10,201 nucleotides of DNA from assembly GCA_039714175.1 (NCBI GenBank), contig JBDLJV010000068.1, positions 1 to 10,201 on the forward strand, written 5' to 3'. The notes beneath the pieces are model-generated. The model made no database searches, was not told the origin of the DNA, and saw only the letters and a program-made list of their open reading frames with translations. The first letter of the stretch is position 1. Every line of letters starts with the position of its first letter. This stretch comes from B3-G11 sp039714175 (GTDB lineage: Bacteria > Actinomycetota > Acidimicrobiia > Spongiisociales > UBA5794). Positions 1-5,355 of the stretch are shown here, in pieces. Made by a program: the position numbers and the translations under genes.

Positions 1-662
1 GGAAGATGTGTGGCATCGATCTGATCGGCCCGGAAGACCTTGCCGGGAACCACGATGTAGACGGGAGGCTCATTCTCCTCCATGTAGCGGGCCTGCATAG
101 GCGAGGTATGTGTGCGTAGGAGGATCTCCTCCTCAGCCTGCCCGTAGTCGAGATACAGCGTGTCGCTCTCAAGGCGGGACGGGTGTGTCTCCGGGATGTT
201 CAGCGCTGTGAAGTTGTAGTAGTCCGTTTCAGCTTCCGGTCCCTGGACCATCTGGTAGCCGAGCCCCACGAAGATGTCGACTATCTCGTCGATTGTCTGC
301 TGGACGAGATGGTGTGTTCCGCGTTGGGGTACCCGTCCGGGAAGGGTCACGTCGGCCCGATCGGCCTCGAGGCTCGCGTTGATCTCAGCGATCTCGAGCG
401 CTCCCCTCCTCGACTCGATAAGTGCCGAAATCTCCTTGGCAACGTCGTTGATGGCCTTTCCTGTGGCACCTCGTTCGGCAGGATCAGGTATCGATCCGAG
501 TCCTCGTCGGGCTTCAGCGACAGGAGAACGCCGCCCTACCGTCTCGGCCTCGACATCGTCGAGCTCTGCGAGTGATGCAGCACTGGCAATGCGTTCCGGC
601 GCTTCTTGTTTGAGTAGTTCGAGTGGGTCCATGGGATGTGGCAGGTTAGCGGTGGTTGTCAT
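1..662 (-). CDS. pheS: Phenylalanyl-tRNA synthetase alpha subunit (partial, N-terminal 220 residues)
   Basis: This is the alpha chain of the PheS2-PheT2 enzyme that charges tRNA-Phe in the cytoplasm. The window holds about 220 residues; the gene continues past position 1. Residues 1-95 are charged and helical, as expected for the N-terminal coiled-coil arm that binds tRNA. The catalytic class II core then begins: a motif-1-like segment GTHHLVQQTIDEIVDIF, then GPEAETDYYNFTALNIPETHP, the LLRTHTSPMQARYM block, and at the window edge GKVFRADQIDATHLP, all family hallmarks. The start at 662 is chosen because AGGAG lies 8 bases upstream; an internal ATG at 632 has no such site. pheT probably follows outside the window. 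Expression is probably governed by the leader peptide and attenuator immediately upstream. The identification is firm. Confidence 0.96.
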   Translation of the reverse strand, partial: MTTTANLPHPMDPLELLKQEAPERIASAASLAELDDVEAETVGRRSPVAEARRGLGSIPDPAERGATGKAINDVAKEISALIESRRGALEIAEINASLEADRADVTLPGRVPQRGTHHLVQQTIDEIVDIFVGLGYQMVQGPEAETDYYNFTALNIPETHPSRLESDTLYLDYGQAEEEILLRTHTSPMQARYMEENEPPVYIVVPGKVFRADQIDATHL

Positions 663-694
663 TGTGGCTGCTCCTGGTGTCGAGGAGACCCGGG

Positions 695-725
695 AAATCA
701 GAAGAACCCGGGGACTCCCGGGTTC
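695..725 (-). terminator. Intrinsic terminator of the pheS attenuator
   Basis: A perfect 9-bp GC-rich inverted repeat (GAACCCGGG at 717-725 paired with CCCGGGTTC at 704-712, minus-strand reading) encloses a 4-base loop. It is followed on the minus strand by TTCTGATTT, a moderately U-rich tail (6 T of 9). It lies 33 bases before the pheS ATG, so it would stop transcription before the gene. The U tract is interrupted, so termination strength is uncertain. The upstream arm can alternatively pair with 759-766. Confidence 0.72.
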
Positions 726-777
726 AATGCTCGTCGGCGGAATTCGGACGCGTTGGATAACCCGGGCTATGTGCCCG
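704..777 (-). promoter_or_regulatory. trp-type attenuator with four mutually exclusive segments, upstream of pheS
   Basis: Four segments can pair in the classical 1:2, 2:3, 3:4 manner. Segment 1 (CGGGC, 773-777) lies just after the tandem Phe codons and pairs with segment 2 (GCCCG, 763-767) across a 5-base loop. Segment 2, extended as CCCGGGTT (759-766), pairs over 8 bp with segment 3 (AACCCGGG, 717-724): the antiterminator. Segment 3 pairs with segment 4 (704-712): the terminator. A ribosome stalled at codons 10-11 would mask segment 1, free segment 2 and permit antitermination. A ribosome at the stop codon (767-769) would mask segments 1 and 2 and permit termination. The pairing is seen in the sequence; the mechanism is inferred from known trp and pheST attenuators. 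Confidence 0.75.
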
Positions 778-811
778 TAAAGAATGCGTCCGTAAATCGC
801 TTGGCGGTCAT
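767..811 (-). CDS. pheS leader peptide, 14 residues with 3 Phe codons
   Basis: The minus-strand reading frame MTAKRFTDAFFTGT ends at TAG. Phe codons are at positions 6 (TTT), 10 (TTC) and 11 (TTT), so 3 of 14 residues are the amino acid handled by the downstream gene. The tandem pair sits directly before attenuator segment 1, and the stop codon abuts segment 2, which is the geometry expected of a regulatory leader peptide such as E. coli PheM. No Shine-Dalgarno is visible, but a promoter -10 box ends 8 bases before the ATG, so the RNA probably starts at or within a few bases of it and the peptide would be translated leaderless. Its peptide product itself is unlikely to matter. Confidence 0.75.
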   Translation of the reverse strand: MTAKRFTDAFFTGT

Positions 812-819
812 GGATCGCG

Positions 820-848
820 ACGCTACAGAGTCAGGAGGCAAGAGTCAA
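820..848 (-). promoter_or_regulatory. Promoter for the pheS leader transcript
   Basis: On the minus strand a -35 box TTGACT (843-848) and a -10 box TAGCGT (820-825) are separated by exactly 17 bases. The -35 matches the housekeeping consensus at 5 of 6 positions and the -10 keeps the key T, A and final T. Transcription should begin near 811-813, at the leader-peptide ATG. The -35 box starts only 6 bases beyond the stop codon of the preceding methyltransferase gene and lies within a heptamer repeat tract (827-854). Confidence 0.65.
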
Positions 849-854
849 GAAGGG
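827..854. repeat. Heptamer tandem repeat tract, consensus AGAGTCA
   Basis: Four consecutive 7-base units run from the pheS promoter to the base next to the methyltransferase stop codon. Units 1 and 3 are identical (AGAGTCA) and unit 2 is GGAGGCA; the fourth is degenerate. Hand count gives 13 of 21 matches at a 7-base offset. The promoter -35 box is made from this repeat, so slippage here could alter the promoter. Confidence 0.5.
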
Positions 855-1607
855 TCAGCCTTCGGCGATTGGCGCGAGATCGTGCATCAGAATTGAGGCG
901 GCGACGGCGGCATTGAGACTCTCAGTGTCCGAGTCCATGGGAATTGTCACGGATCGATCCGCGCGATCAACGTCCCCGGCCGACAGACCGACAGACTCCG
1001 CACCGATGAGAAGAGCGATCGGGTGGTCACTTCGTGCAGGCTTTTCACCCGACGAAACGACGGAGGCCAAGACATCGAGCCCGAGTTCCTTGGCGTCTGC
1101 TATCGGATCAGTAGAGAAGGACAGGTGGACCCTGAAGTGGGCGCCAACCCCGGAGCGGATGACCTTCGGATTCCATGGATGGGCCGAGTCACCGGTCACA
1201 CACACATCCCACCCGAACGCAGCAGCAGATCGGATCATCGTCCCGACGTTGCCAGGGTCACCGATGTCTCTGAGCACAAGCGTGTTGCGATAGTGGATCC
1301 GTTCGGGCTCCGGAATCCCGATGATGGCGACGGGACTCTGGGGATGCACGGTGTCACTGGCAGCAGCGAGAACTTCAGCGGTTACGACTTGGGGCTGGCA
1401 CCCCTGTGTTGAACACAGCTCCATTGAGCGATCGTCACCCTTCTCGACCAATACGCTGAGCACCCGTACGCCAGCGTGGACGGCCTCGGCGAAGACAGTG
1501 GGTCCTTCGATGAGTGTTGCCATCTCCTCGGTCCGGCCCCGCGGTCGGTGAAGCCGTCTGTACCGCTTGATCAGCGGGTTGCCCGTTGAGGTGATGATGT
1601 CGGTCAT
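855..1607 (-). CDS. SpoU/TrmH-family (SPOUT) RNA 2'-O-ribose methyltransferase
   Basis: This 250-residue protein is a SAM-dependent 2'-O-methyltransferase of the SpoU/TrmH superfamily, the family that includes TsnR, RlmB and TrmH; the substrate is probably a ribose in rRNA or tRNA. Residues 1-95 form the N-terminal substrate-binding domain of the L30e-like type (STGNPLIKRYRRL, then LIEGPTVFAEAV). The trefoil-knot catalytic domain carries motif 1 DPGNVGTMIRSAAAFG (117-132, with Asn120 and Arg126), motif 2 LLIGAESVGL (199-208) and motif 3 IPMDSDTESLNAAVAASIL (222-240). The usual G-N-E of motif 2 reads G-A-E here. The rplT-methyltransferase-pheS order is typical of actinobacteria. No Shine-Dalgarno precedes the ATG at 1607; a TATTGT box at 1617-1622, 9 bases upstream, would suit a leaderless transcript. 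Exact target base cannot be deduced. Confidence 0.9.
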   Translation of the reverse strand: MTDIITSTGNPLIKRYRRLHRPRGRTEEMATLIEGPTVFAEAVHAGVRVLSVLVEKGDDRSMELCSTQGCQPQVVTAEVLAAASDTVHPQSPVAIIGIPEPERIHYRNTLVLRDIGDPGNVGTMIRSAAAFGWDVCVTGDSAHPWNPKVIRSGVGAHFRVHLSFSTDPIADAKELGLDVLASVVSSGEKPARSDHPIALLIGAESVGLSAGDVDRADRSVTIPMDSDTESLNAAVAASILMHDLAPIAEG

Positions 1608-1611
1608 TCAC

Positions 1612-1639
1612 AGAAGACAATAGACAACAGACAGCAGAA
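1612..1639. repeat. Heptamer tandem repeat tract, consensus AAYAGAC
   Basis: Four 7-base units fill the space between the terminator stem and the methyltransferase start, and the last unit overlaps the stem. Neighbouring units agree at 5, 6 and 5 of 7 positions (16 of 21). The central units are AATAGAC and AACAGAC. The tract contains the possible -10 box for the methyltransferase gene. Confidence 0.55.
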
Positions 1640-1669
1640 GGCCCGGTGACTTCGGTCACCGGGCCTTCT
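1636..1669 (-). terminator. Strong hairpin terminator after rplT
   Basis: A perfect 15-bp stem (1636-1650 with 1655-1669) encloses a tetraloop (CGAA on the minus strand, TTCG on the plus strand). It is GC-rich at the core, with AGAAGG/CCTTCT ends. It lies 20 bases after the rplT stop codon. The minus-strand sequence after the stem is T-rich but interrupted (repeats of TGTC/TTGTC), so it is not a textbook U-tract. It most likely ends the infC-rpmI-rplT transcript. Confidence 0.8.
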
Positions 1670-1700
1670 CATCTATCAGCTATCAGTTCTCAGCTGTCGG
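1666..1700. repeat. Heptamer tandem repeat tract, consensus CTATCAG
   Basis: Five 7-base units run from the terminator stem through the rplT stop codon into the last codons of rplT. Two adjacent units (1673-1679 and 1680-1686) are identical, CTATCAG; the flanking ones are TTCTCAT, TTCTCAG and CTGTCGG. Hand count is 20 of 28 matches at a 7-base offset. Together with 1612-1639 it brackets the terminator. Confidence 0.55.
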
Positions 1701-2073
1701 ACGATGCCGTAGCGGATGCCGCGGAAGCTGAGGTTGCAACCTCGACGAGTGCGGTGAACGCATCCGGATCGCTGACTGCCATCTCGGCGAGCATCTTGCG
1801 ATCGACCTCGATATCGGCGGCCTTGAGGCCAGCCATGAACCGTGAGTAGGTCGTCCCGTTGTTGCGGGCAGCAGCGTTGATGCGCTGAATCCACAGGCGT
1901 CGGAACTGGCCCTTGCGCGCACGACGGTGGTCGTACGAGTCCTGCATTGCGTGCATCACCTGCTCGCGAGCAGCGCGATACCTGCGTGACCTGGCTCCCG
2001 TGTACCCGGAAGCCCTATCCATTACCTTTTTGCGCTTCTTGCGCGCATTCACAGATCGTTTTACACGAGCCAT
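1690..2073 (-). CDS. rplT: Large ribosomal subunit protein bL20
   Basis: bL20 binds 23S rRNA early in 50S assembly. The 127-residue product begins MARVKRSVNARKKRKKVM and continues with the arginine- and lysine-rich helix SRRYRAAREQVMHAM, then RRARKGQFRRLWIQRINAAARNNG and YSRFMAGLKAADIEVDRKMLAEMAV, all signature segments. It is slightly longer than the usual 115-120 residues because of a low-complexity Ala/Ser/Thr tail (from about residue 112), whose last codons overlap a heptamer repeat tract. AGGAGG sits 5 bases before the ATG and overlaps the stop codon of rpmI, implying coupled translation. In bacteria studied, bL20 represses translation of its own operon; whether that holds here is not shown. 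Confidence 0.97.
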   Translation of the reverse strand: MARVKRSVNARKKRKKVMDRASGYTGARSRRYRAAREQVMHAMQDSYDHRRARKGQFRRLWIQRINAAARNNGTTYSRFMAGLKAADIEVDRKMLAEMAVSDPDAFTALVEVATSASAASATASSDS

Positions 2074-2082
2074 GGGGGCCTC

Positions 2083-2277
2083 CTAGTTGTTGAGCATGCG
2101 GTCCATGCGCTTGGCATTCTTACCGCTGAGATTTGACTTGCCCTTGACGCGGCGCCAACGCGCTGCGCTCTTCTTGTTGCGGTTGTGACCGCGCCAGGCC
2201 TTGTCATGCCTGATCTTGCCGCTGCCCGACCGCTTGAAGCGTTTCGCAGCGCCCTTGTGTGTTTTCATTTTCGGCAC
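2083..2277 (-). CDS. rpmI: Large ribosomal subunit protein bL35
   Basis: This 64-residue, very basic protein is a component of the 50S subunit. The N-terminal MPKMKTHKGAAKRFKRSGSGKI and the internal HNRNKKSAARWRR match the bL35 family along its whole length. The start codon is GTG at 2277, with AGGAG 6 bases upstream; the ATG three codons on would truncate the conserved N-terminus. It lies 36 bases after infC and 9 bases before rplT, in the standard infC-rpmI-rplT order. Confidence 0.97.
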   Translation of the reverse strand: MPKMKTHKGAAKRFKRSGSGKIRHDKAWRGHNRNKKSAARWRRVKGKSNLSGKNAKRMDRMLNN

Positions 2278-2313
2278 GTTTCACTCCTGTTGGGAGGGAA
2301 GAGGTAGCTCTCG

Positions 2314-2871
2314 CTATTCCTCGTCCGTGGTGTCGTCTTCATTCTCTGATTCTTCAACCGGCGCGTTCCTTGCGGGAACGAGAACCATCGTCATGTTGCG
2401 GCCTTCGAGTTTCGGCATCGTCTCGATCTCGCCGTACTCTGCAACATCGTCATAGAGGCGCTTCAGGATGTCCCTGCCCAACTCGGGGTGAGCCATCTCG
2501 CGACCTCGGAATCGCATGGTGCATTTGACCTTGTCGCCCTGGCGTAGGAACTTGACGACTCGCTTCCGCTTGACGTCGAAGTCGCTCGCACCGATCTTGG
2601 GGCGGAACTGCACTTCCTTGATTACGGTTCGGGTCTGATTCTTGCGCGCCTCACGTGCCTTGACGGACTGGTCGTACTTGTACTTGCCGTAGTCCATCAT
2701 CCTGACAACGGGAGGGCGGGCATCCGGTGCAACCTCAACGAGGTCCAATCCAAGCTGGGACGCGAGCCACCGAGCTTCGTCGATGTCCTTCTCGCCGATC
2801 TGGGCTCCGTCGGGAGCGATCAGGCGCACACGCTTGACGCGAATTCGGTCGTTGACCCGTGGTTCTGCGAT
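2314..2871 (-). CDS. infC: Translation initiation factor IF-3, probable AUC start
   Basis: IF-3 binds the 30S subunit, prevents premature 50S joining and checks the start codon and initiator tRNA. Starting at the first canonical codon (GTG, 2829) would give 171 residues and cut off the conserved N-terminal segment. Read further upstream, the same frame encodes AEPRVNDRIRVKRVRLI, the expected IF-3 N-terminus, and begins at ATC (2871-2869). A perfect AGGAGG (2879-2884) lies 7 bases before that ATC. With this start the protein is 185 residues. The N-domain includes LIAPDGAQIGEKDIDEARWLA and the linker MDYGKYKYDQ; the C-domain includes EVQFRPKIGASDFDVK and MRFRGREMAHPELG. An acidic tail ends the protein. 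E. coli infC uses AUU for autoregulation, so a rare start fits. The identity is certain; the AUC start is strongly supported. Confidence 0.93.
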   Translation of the reverse strand: MAEPRVNDRIRVKRVRLIAPDGAQIGEKDIDEARWLASQLGLDLVEVAPDARPPVVRMMDYGKYKYDQSVKAREARKNQTRTVIKEVQFRPKIGASDFDVKRKRVVKFLRQGDKVKCTMRFRGREMAHPELGRDILKRLYDDVAEYGEIETMPKLEGRNMTMVLVPARNAPVEESENEDDTTDEE

Positions 2872-2877
2872 GAGAGT

Positions 2878-2911
2878 ACCTCCTGGTACATGTCGGTTGT
2901 CTACAGGAGGT
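2878..2911 (-). promoter_or_regulatory. infC ribosome-binding site with complementary anti-Shine-Dalgarno arm
   Basis: The infC Shine-Dalgarno segment CAGGAGGT (2878-2885, minus reading) is perfectly complementary over 8 bp to ACCTCCTG (2904-2911), with an 18-base loop. The RNA could therefore fold to hide the ribosome-binding site of infC. This suggests translational control of the infC-rpmI-rplT cistrons, with an unknown effector; IF-3 itself or bL20 are natural candidates. The pairing is seen directly, the role is inferred. Confidence 0.55.
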
Positions 2912-2927
2912 TGCCTACGAGAACACA

Positions 2928-2946
2928 GGCAGCATCACGTGCTGCC
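2928..2946 (-). promoter_or_regulatory. Hairpin in the infC 5' leader or ribH-infC spacer
   Basis: A perfect 7-bp inverted repeat (GGCAGCA / TGCTGCC) with a 5-base loop lies between ribH and infC. It is followed on the minus strand by TGTGTTCTCG, which is too poor in T for a confident terminator. It could be a leader structure or an attenuator of read-through from the rib operon. No convincing promoter is seen in the 174-base spacer (2872-3045). Confidence 0.35.
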
Positions 2947-3031
2947 CGTACTTCAGGACCCGACGCACCTCAGAACGGTGGACAGGTGGGAAGCAGGCGC
3001 CTCCTCTTGTGTCATATTGGTGGGAACAGTA

Positions 3032-3059
3032 GTACGTGGCACGTATTACGTAGTACGAA
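3032..3059. repeat. Heptamer tandem repeat tract, consensus GTACGTA
   Basis: Four 7-base units span the ribH stop codon (3046-3048); each adjacent pair agrees at 5 of 7 positions (15 of 21). Units are variants of GTACGTA, itself rich in self-complementary TACGTA. The repeat forms the last codons of ribH and the first bases of the spacer. Confidence 0.5.
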
Positions 3060-3516
3060 TCTGCCGCAGCGTCTGCGCTGTGATCACCGCCGCCGCTGCG
3101 GCTTCGCGGCCCTTGTTCTCGGGACCCTGCTCTGATCGGACGACTGCTGATTCGACGTTCCGTGTCGTGAGGATCCCGAAGGCAACCGGCACACCCGTAT
3201 CGAGTTGGACACGCATGAGTCCCTCTGACGCACGATGAGCAACGTGCTCGTAGTGGTCCGTGTCGCCTTCGATGACGGCGCCGAGACACACAATCGCGTC
3301 ATAGCCAGACGTGGCGAGATGTTGGGCCAGGAGTGGGAGCTCGAAGGCGCCAGGCGCATCGATAGCGAGAATCTCATCGGCTTCGGATTCCTCGAGGAAC
3401 TCGATCGCTCCTGCCTTGAGTCCTGATGTGATCGACTCGTTGAACACCGCCGTGACCACGGCGATGCGCAATCCCTTGGCACTCACTCCCTGCTCAGGGT
3501 GGTCATCAATTCGCAT
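3046..3516 (-). CDS. ribH: 6,7-dimethyl-8-ribityllumazine synthase
   Basis: This enzyme condenses 5-amino-6-ribitylamino-uracil with 3,4-dihydroxy-2-butanone 4-phosphate to give lumazine, the penultimate step to riboflavin; family members assemble as pentamers or icosahedral capsids. With the ATG at 3516 the protein is 156 residues, typical for the family. Visible motifs are VVTAVFNESI with the ring-stacking Phe25, PGAFELP (55-61), GAVIEGDTDHYEHVA with the catalytic His88, PVAFGILTT and the C-terminal NKGREAAAAAV. A GAGG lies 5 bases before this ATG; a GTG two codons earlier (3522) abuts that site and is less likely. The start overlaps the end of ribBA by 11 bases, implying coupled translation. 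The stop codon is part of a heptamer repeat tract. Confidence 0.96.
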   Translation of the reverse strand: MRIDDHPEQGVSAKGLRIAVVTAVFNESITSGLKAGAIEFLEESEADEILAIDAPGAFELPLLAQHLATSGYDAIVCLGAVIEGDTDHYEHVAHRASEGLMRVQLDTGVPVAFGILTTRNVESAVVRSEQGPENKGREAAAAAVITAQTLRQIRTT

Positions 3517-4750
3517 CGGCACCTCGATTGTCGTTCATCGTCTGTCGTTCATCGTCTGTGATGTGTCCCATGCGAGCCGCCTTCGTCTGGAGATAGGTTC
3601 GATTCTCAGGCGTCTCCCCTACCCATATCGGCTCCCGTCCTTCGACTTCGACGCCGTATCGACAGAGCTGGTCGATCTTGTCCGGATTGTTGGTGAGCAG
3701 TCGGATGCTCGTGATCTGGAGATCGTGAAGAATCTGGGCGTCGACGCCGTAGTGCCGGCTGTCATCGGCGTGTCCGATCTCGCGGTTGGCATCAACGGTG
3801 TCCAGTCCCTTCTCCTGGAGGTCATAGGCTGCGATCTTGGCGAGGATCCCGATGCCTCTCCCCTCGTGAGCGGTGTTATAGACGATCACCCCCTCGCCTT
3901 CTTCGGCGATGAGGCGCATTGCCTCGTCGAGTTGCGTGCCGCAGTCACACCGGAGGGACCCGAAAACGTCGCCGGTCAGGCACACCGAGTGGACTCGCGC
4001 CAGGACACCCTCTTTGCCAGCAACATCACCCATGACAAGGGCGACATGTTGACTGTTGTCGGTATGGGAGCGGTACCCGACGATATCGAACGTTCCGTGA
4101 TCTGTCGGCAGTTGTGCCGTGGCCTGTCGGGACACGAGAGCTTCCGTCCGCCACCGATATGCCACGAGATCGTCAATGGAGATCATGACAAGGCCGTGTT
4201 CCTCTGCGAACGCCTCGAGAGTCTCCCCGCGCATCATCGTGCCGTCGTCGTTGACGAGTTCACAGAGCACACCTGCGGGTGCCAGTCCAGCGAGCGTCGC
4301 CAGGTCGACGGCTGCTTCGGTGTGTCCGGCACGTTCGAGGACTCCTCCCTCGTGATAGCGCAGCGGGAAGATGTGCCCGGGTCGTGAGAAATCAGATGGA
4401 CGAACGAGCGGATCCACCGCTGCCCTGATCGTCGCCGCGCGGTCAGCAGCGGAAATCCCTGTCGACGTTGAAGGTGCGAAATCGATGGAAATGGTGAATG
4501 CCGTTTGGTGTGCGTCCGTGTTCTCCATGACCATCATCGGAATGCCCAGTTCGTCGAGACGGTCGCCGGTCATGGGCAGACAGATGAGGCCGGAGGTGTG
4601 TCGGACCATGAAGGCGATCATCTCAGGCGTTGCCATCTCGGCCGCCATGATGAGGTCGCCTTCGTTCTCCCTGTCAGCATTGTCTACGACCAGCACGAAC
4701 TGCCCGTCAGCAAAGGCCTTGACAGCGGTCTCTATGGTCTGGAGTGTCAT
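3506..4750 (-). CDS. ribBA: Bifunctional 3,4-dihydroxy-2-butanone-4-phosphate synthase / GTP cyclohydrolase II
   Basis: This 414-residue fusion supplies both riboflavin precursors: the N-terminal RibB domain converts ribulose 5-phosphate to DHBP, and the C-terminal RibA domain opens GTP. RibB motifs: DNADRENEGDLIMAAE (about 23-38), STSTGISAADRAATI, RPGHIFPLR and RAGHTEAAVDLATLAGL. RibA motifs: CLTGDVFGSLRCDCGTQLD with the three zinc cysteines, HEGRGIGILAKIAAYDLQ with the conserved Tyr, DDSRHYG holding the Asp and catalytic Arg, and LLTNNPDKI. Two residues are unusual: RVHSVC where HSEC is normal, and HEGRGIG where QEGRGIG is normal. Catalytic and zinc residues remain, so both activities are probable. 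Its start overlaps the ribE stop as ATGA. The last codons (3524-3558) are written in a heptamer repeat with a perfect 14-base duplication, giving a hydrophilic C-terminal tail. Confidence 0.95.
   Translation of the reverse strand: MTLQTIETAVKAFADGQFVLVVDNADRENEGDLIMAAEMATPEMIAFMVRHTSGLICLPMTGDRLDELGIPMMVMENTDAHQTAFTISIDFAPSTSTGISAADRAATIRAAVDPLVRPSDFSRPGHIFPLRYHEGGVLERAGHTEAAVDLATLAGLAPAGVLCELVNDDGTMMRGETLEAFAEEHGLVMISIDDLVAYRWRTEALVSRQATAQLPTDHGTFDIVGYRSHTDNSQHVALVMGDVAGKEGVLARVHSVCLTGDVFGSLRCDCGTQLDEAMRLIAEEGEGVIVYNTAHEGRGIGILAKIAAYDLQEKGLDTVDANREIGHADDSRHYGVDAQILHDLQITSIRLLTNNPDKIDQLCRYGVEVEGREPIWVGETPENRTYLQTKAARMGHITDDERQTMNDNRGADAN
3524..3558. repeat. Heptamer tandem repeat with perfect 14-base duplication, consensus TCGTYTG
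   Basis: Five 7-base units begin with TCG; units 2-3 are duplicated exactly as 4-5 (14-base tandem copy: 3531-3544 and 3545-3558). It lies inside the 3' end of ribBA, just before the ribH start. Because 14 is not a multiple of 3, the duplicated DNA is read in different frames and the protein tail does not repeat. Confidence 0.65.
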
Positions 4751-5355
4751 CGACCGCTCCCCGCCATGCGTTCCAAGTACTTCGCGATCACGTCGACCTC
4801 GAGGTTGACCTCGGAGCCGGCTTCCGTGATGCCGAAGACGGTGGCTTCGAGTGTGTGGGGTATCACGGCAATCTCGAACCAGGCGTCGTCGGCATCAAGC
4901 TCTGAGACAGCAGTGATGGTCAGGCTGGTCCCGTCGACAGCAATGGATCCTTTCTCCACGATGTACCGGGACAGCGATGCGGGCAGGGAGATACGGAACC
5001 GGGCTGCTTCGCCTTCAGCGGTCCTGGACACGACGCGACCGACTCCATCGACGTGACCCTGGACGATGTGACCGTCGAAGCGTCCGTGAGCAGGCATGGG
5101 ACGCTCCAGGTTGACTCGTCCACCGGGTGCCAGTCCGCCGAGCGAACTCCTGTCGAGGGATTCGTCTACGACGTCGACGGAGAACCCGCCGTCGTCTATC
5201 GAGATTGCTGTGAGACAAACGCCGTTGACTGCAATGGAGTCGCCGATTCCGGCGTCTGCGGTCGTCTCCGGGGCATTGATCCCGAAGCGGGTGAAACCAT
5301 CCATCCGCTCCATGTTCGTGACTGTTCCGAGTTCGGTGACGATGCCAGTGAACAT
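4747..5355 (-). CDS. ribE: Riboflavin synthase alpha chain
   Basis: Riboflavin synthase dismutates two lumazine molecules into riboflavin and the pyrimidine precursor, the last step of the pathway; family members are trimers. The 202-residue product has the usual internal duplication of two lumazine-binding barrels: MFTGIVTELG with GDSIAVNGVCLTA in the first half, and HIVQGHVDGVG with KGSIAVDGTSLTIT in the second (from about residue 96). Two adjacent ATGs are available (5358 and 5355). The second is chosen since it gives the canonical MFTGIV start and a 5-base spacing from GGAG; the other leaves only 2 bases. The ATG shares one base with the ribD stop (TGATG), and the ribE stop overlaps ribBA as ATGA, so the operon is tightly coupled. 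Confidence 0.96.
   Translation of the reverse strand: MFTGIVTELGTVTNMERMDGFTRFGINAPETTADAGIGDSIAVNGVCLTAISIDDGGFSVDVVDESLDRSSLGGLAPGGRVNLERPMPAHGRFDGHIVQGHVDGVGRVVSRTAEGEAARFRISLPASLSRYIVEKGSIAVDGTSLTITAVSELDADDAWFEIAVIPHTLEATVFGITEAGSEVNLEVDVIAKYLERMAGSGR

Noticed and set aside
663..811. T-box riboswitch upstream of pheS
   Set aside because: No AGGGTGGNACCGCG-type T-box sequence or long Stem I region is present; a leader peptide attenuator explains the region better.
1612..1700. CRISPR-like or IS-end repeats around the rplT terminator
   Set aside because: The repeats are 7-base, contiguous and degenerate, without spacers, and no transposase or target duplication is present.
2820..2891. Short out-of-frame ATG frame of 23 codons overlapping the infC Shine-Dalgarno and start
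   Set aside because: It has no ribosome-binding site of its own, and its product shows no conserved features; the in-frame IF-3 N-terminus points to the AUC start instead.
3311..4387. Long plus-strand open frame of 358 residues opposite ribBA
   Set aside because: It is the antisense shadow of a well-conserved enzyme gene, has no ribosome-binding site, and shows no family motifs.
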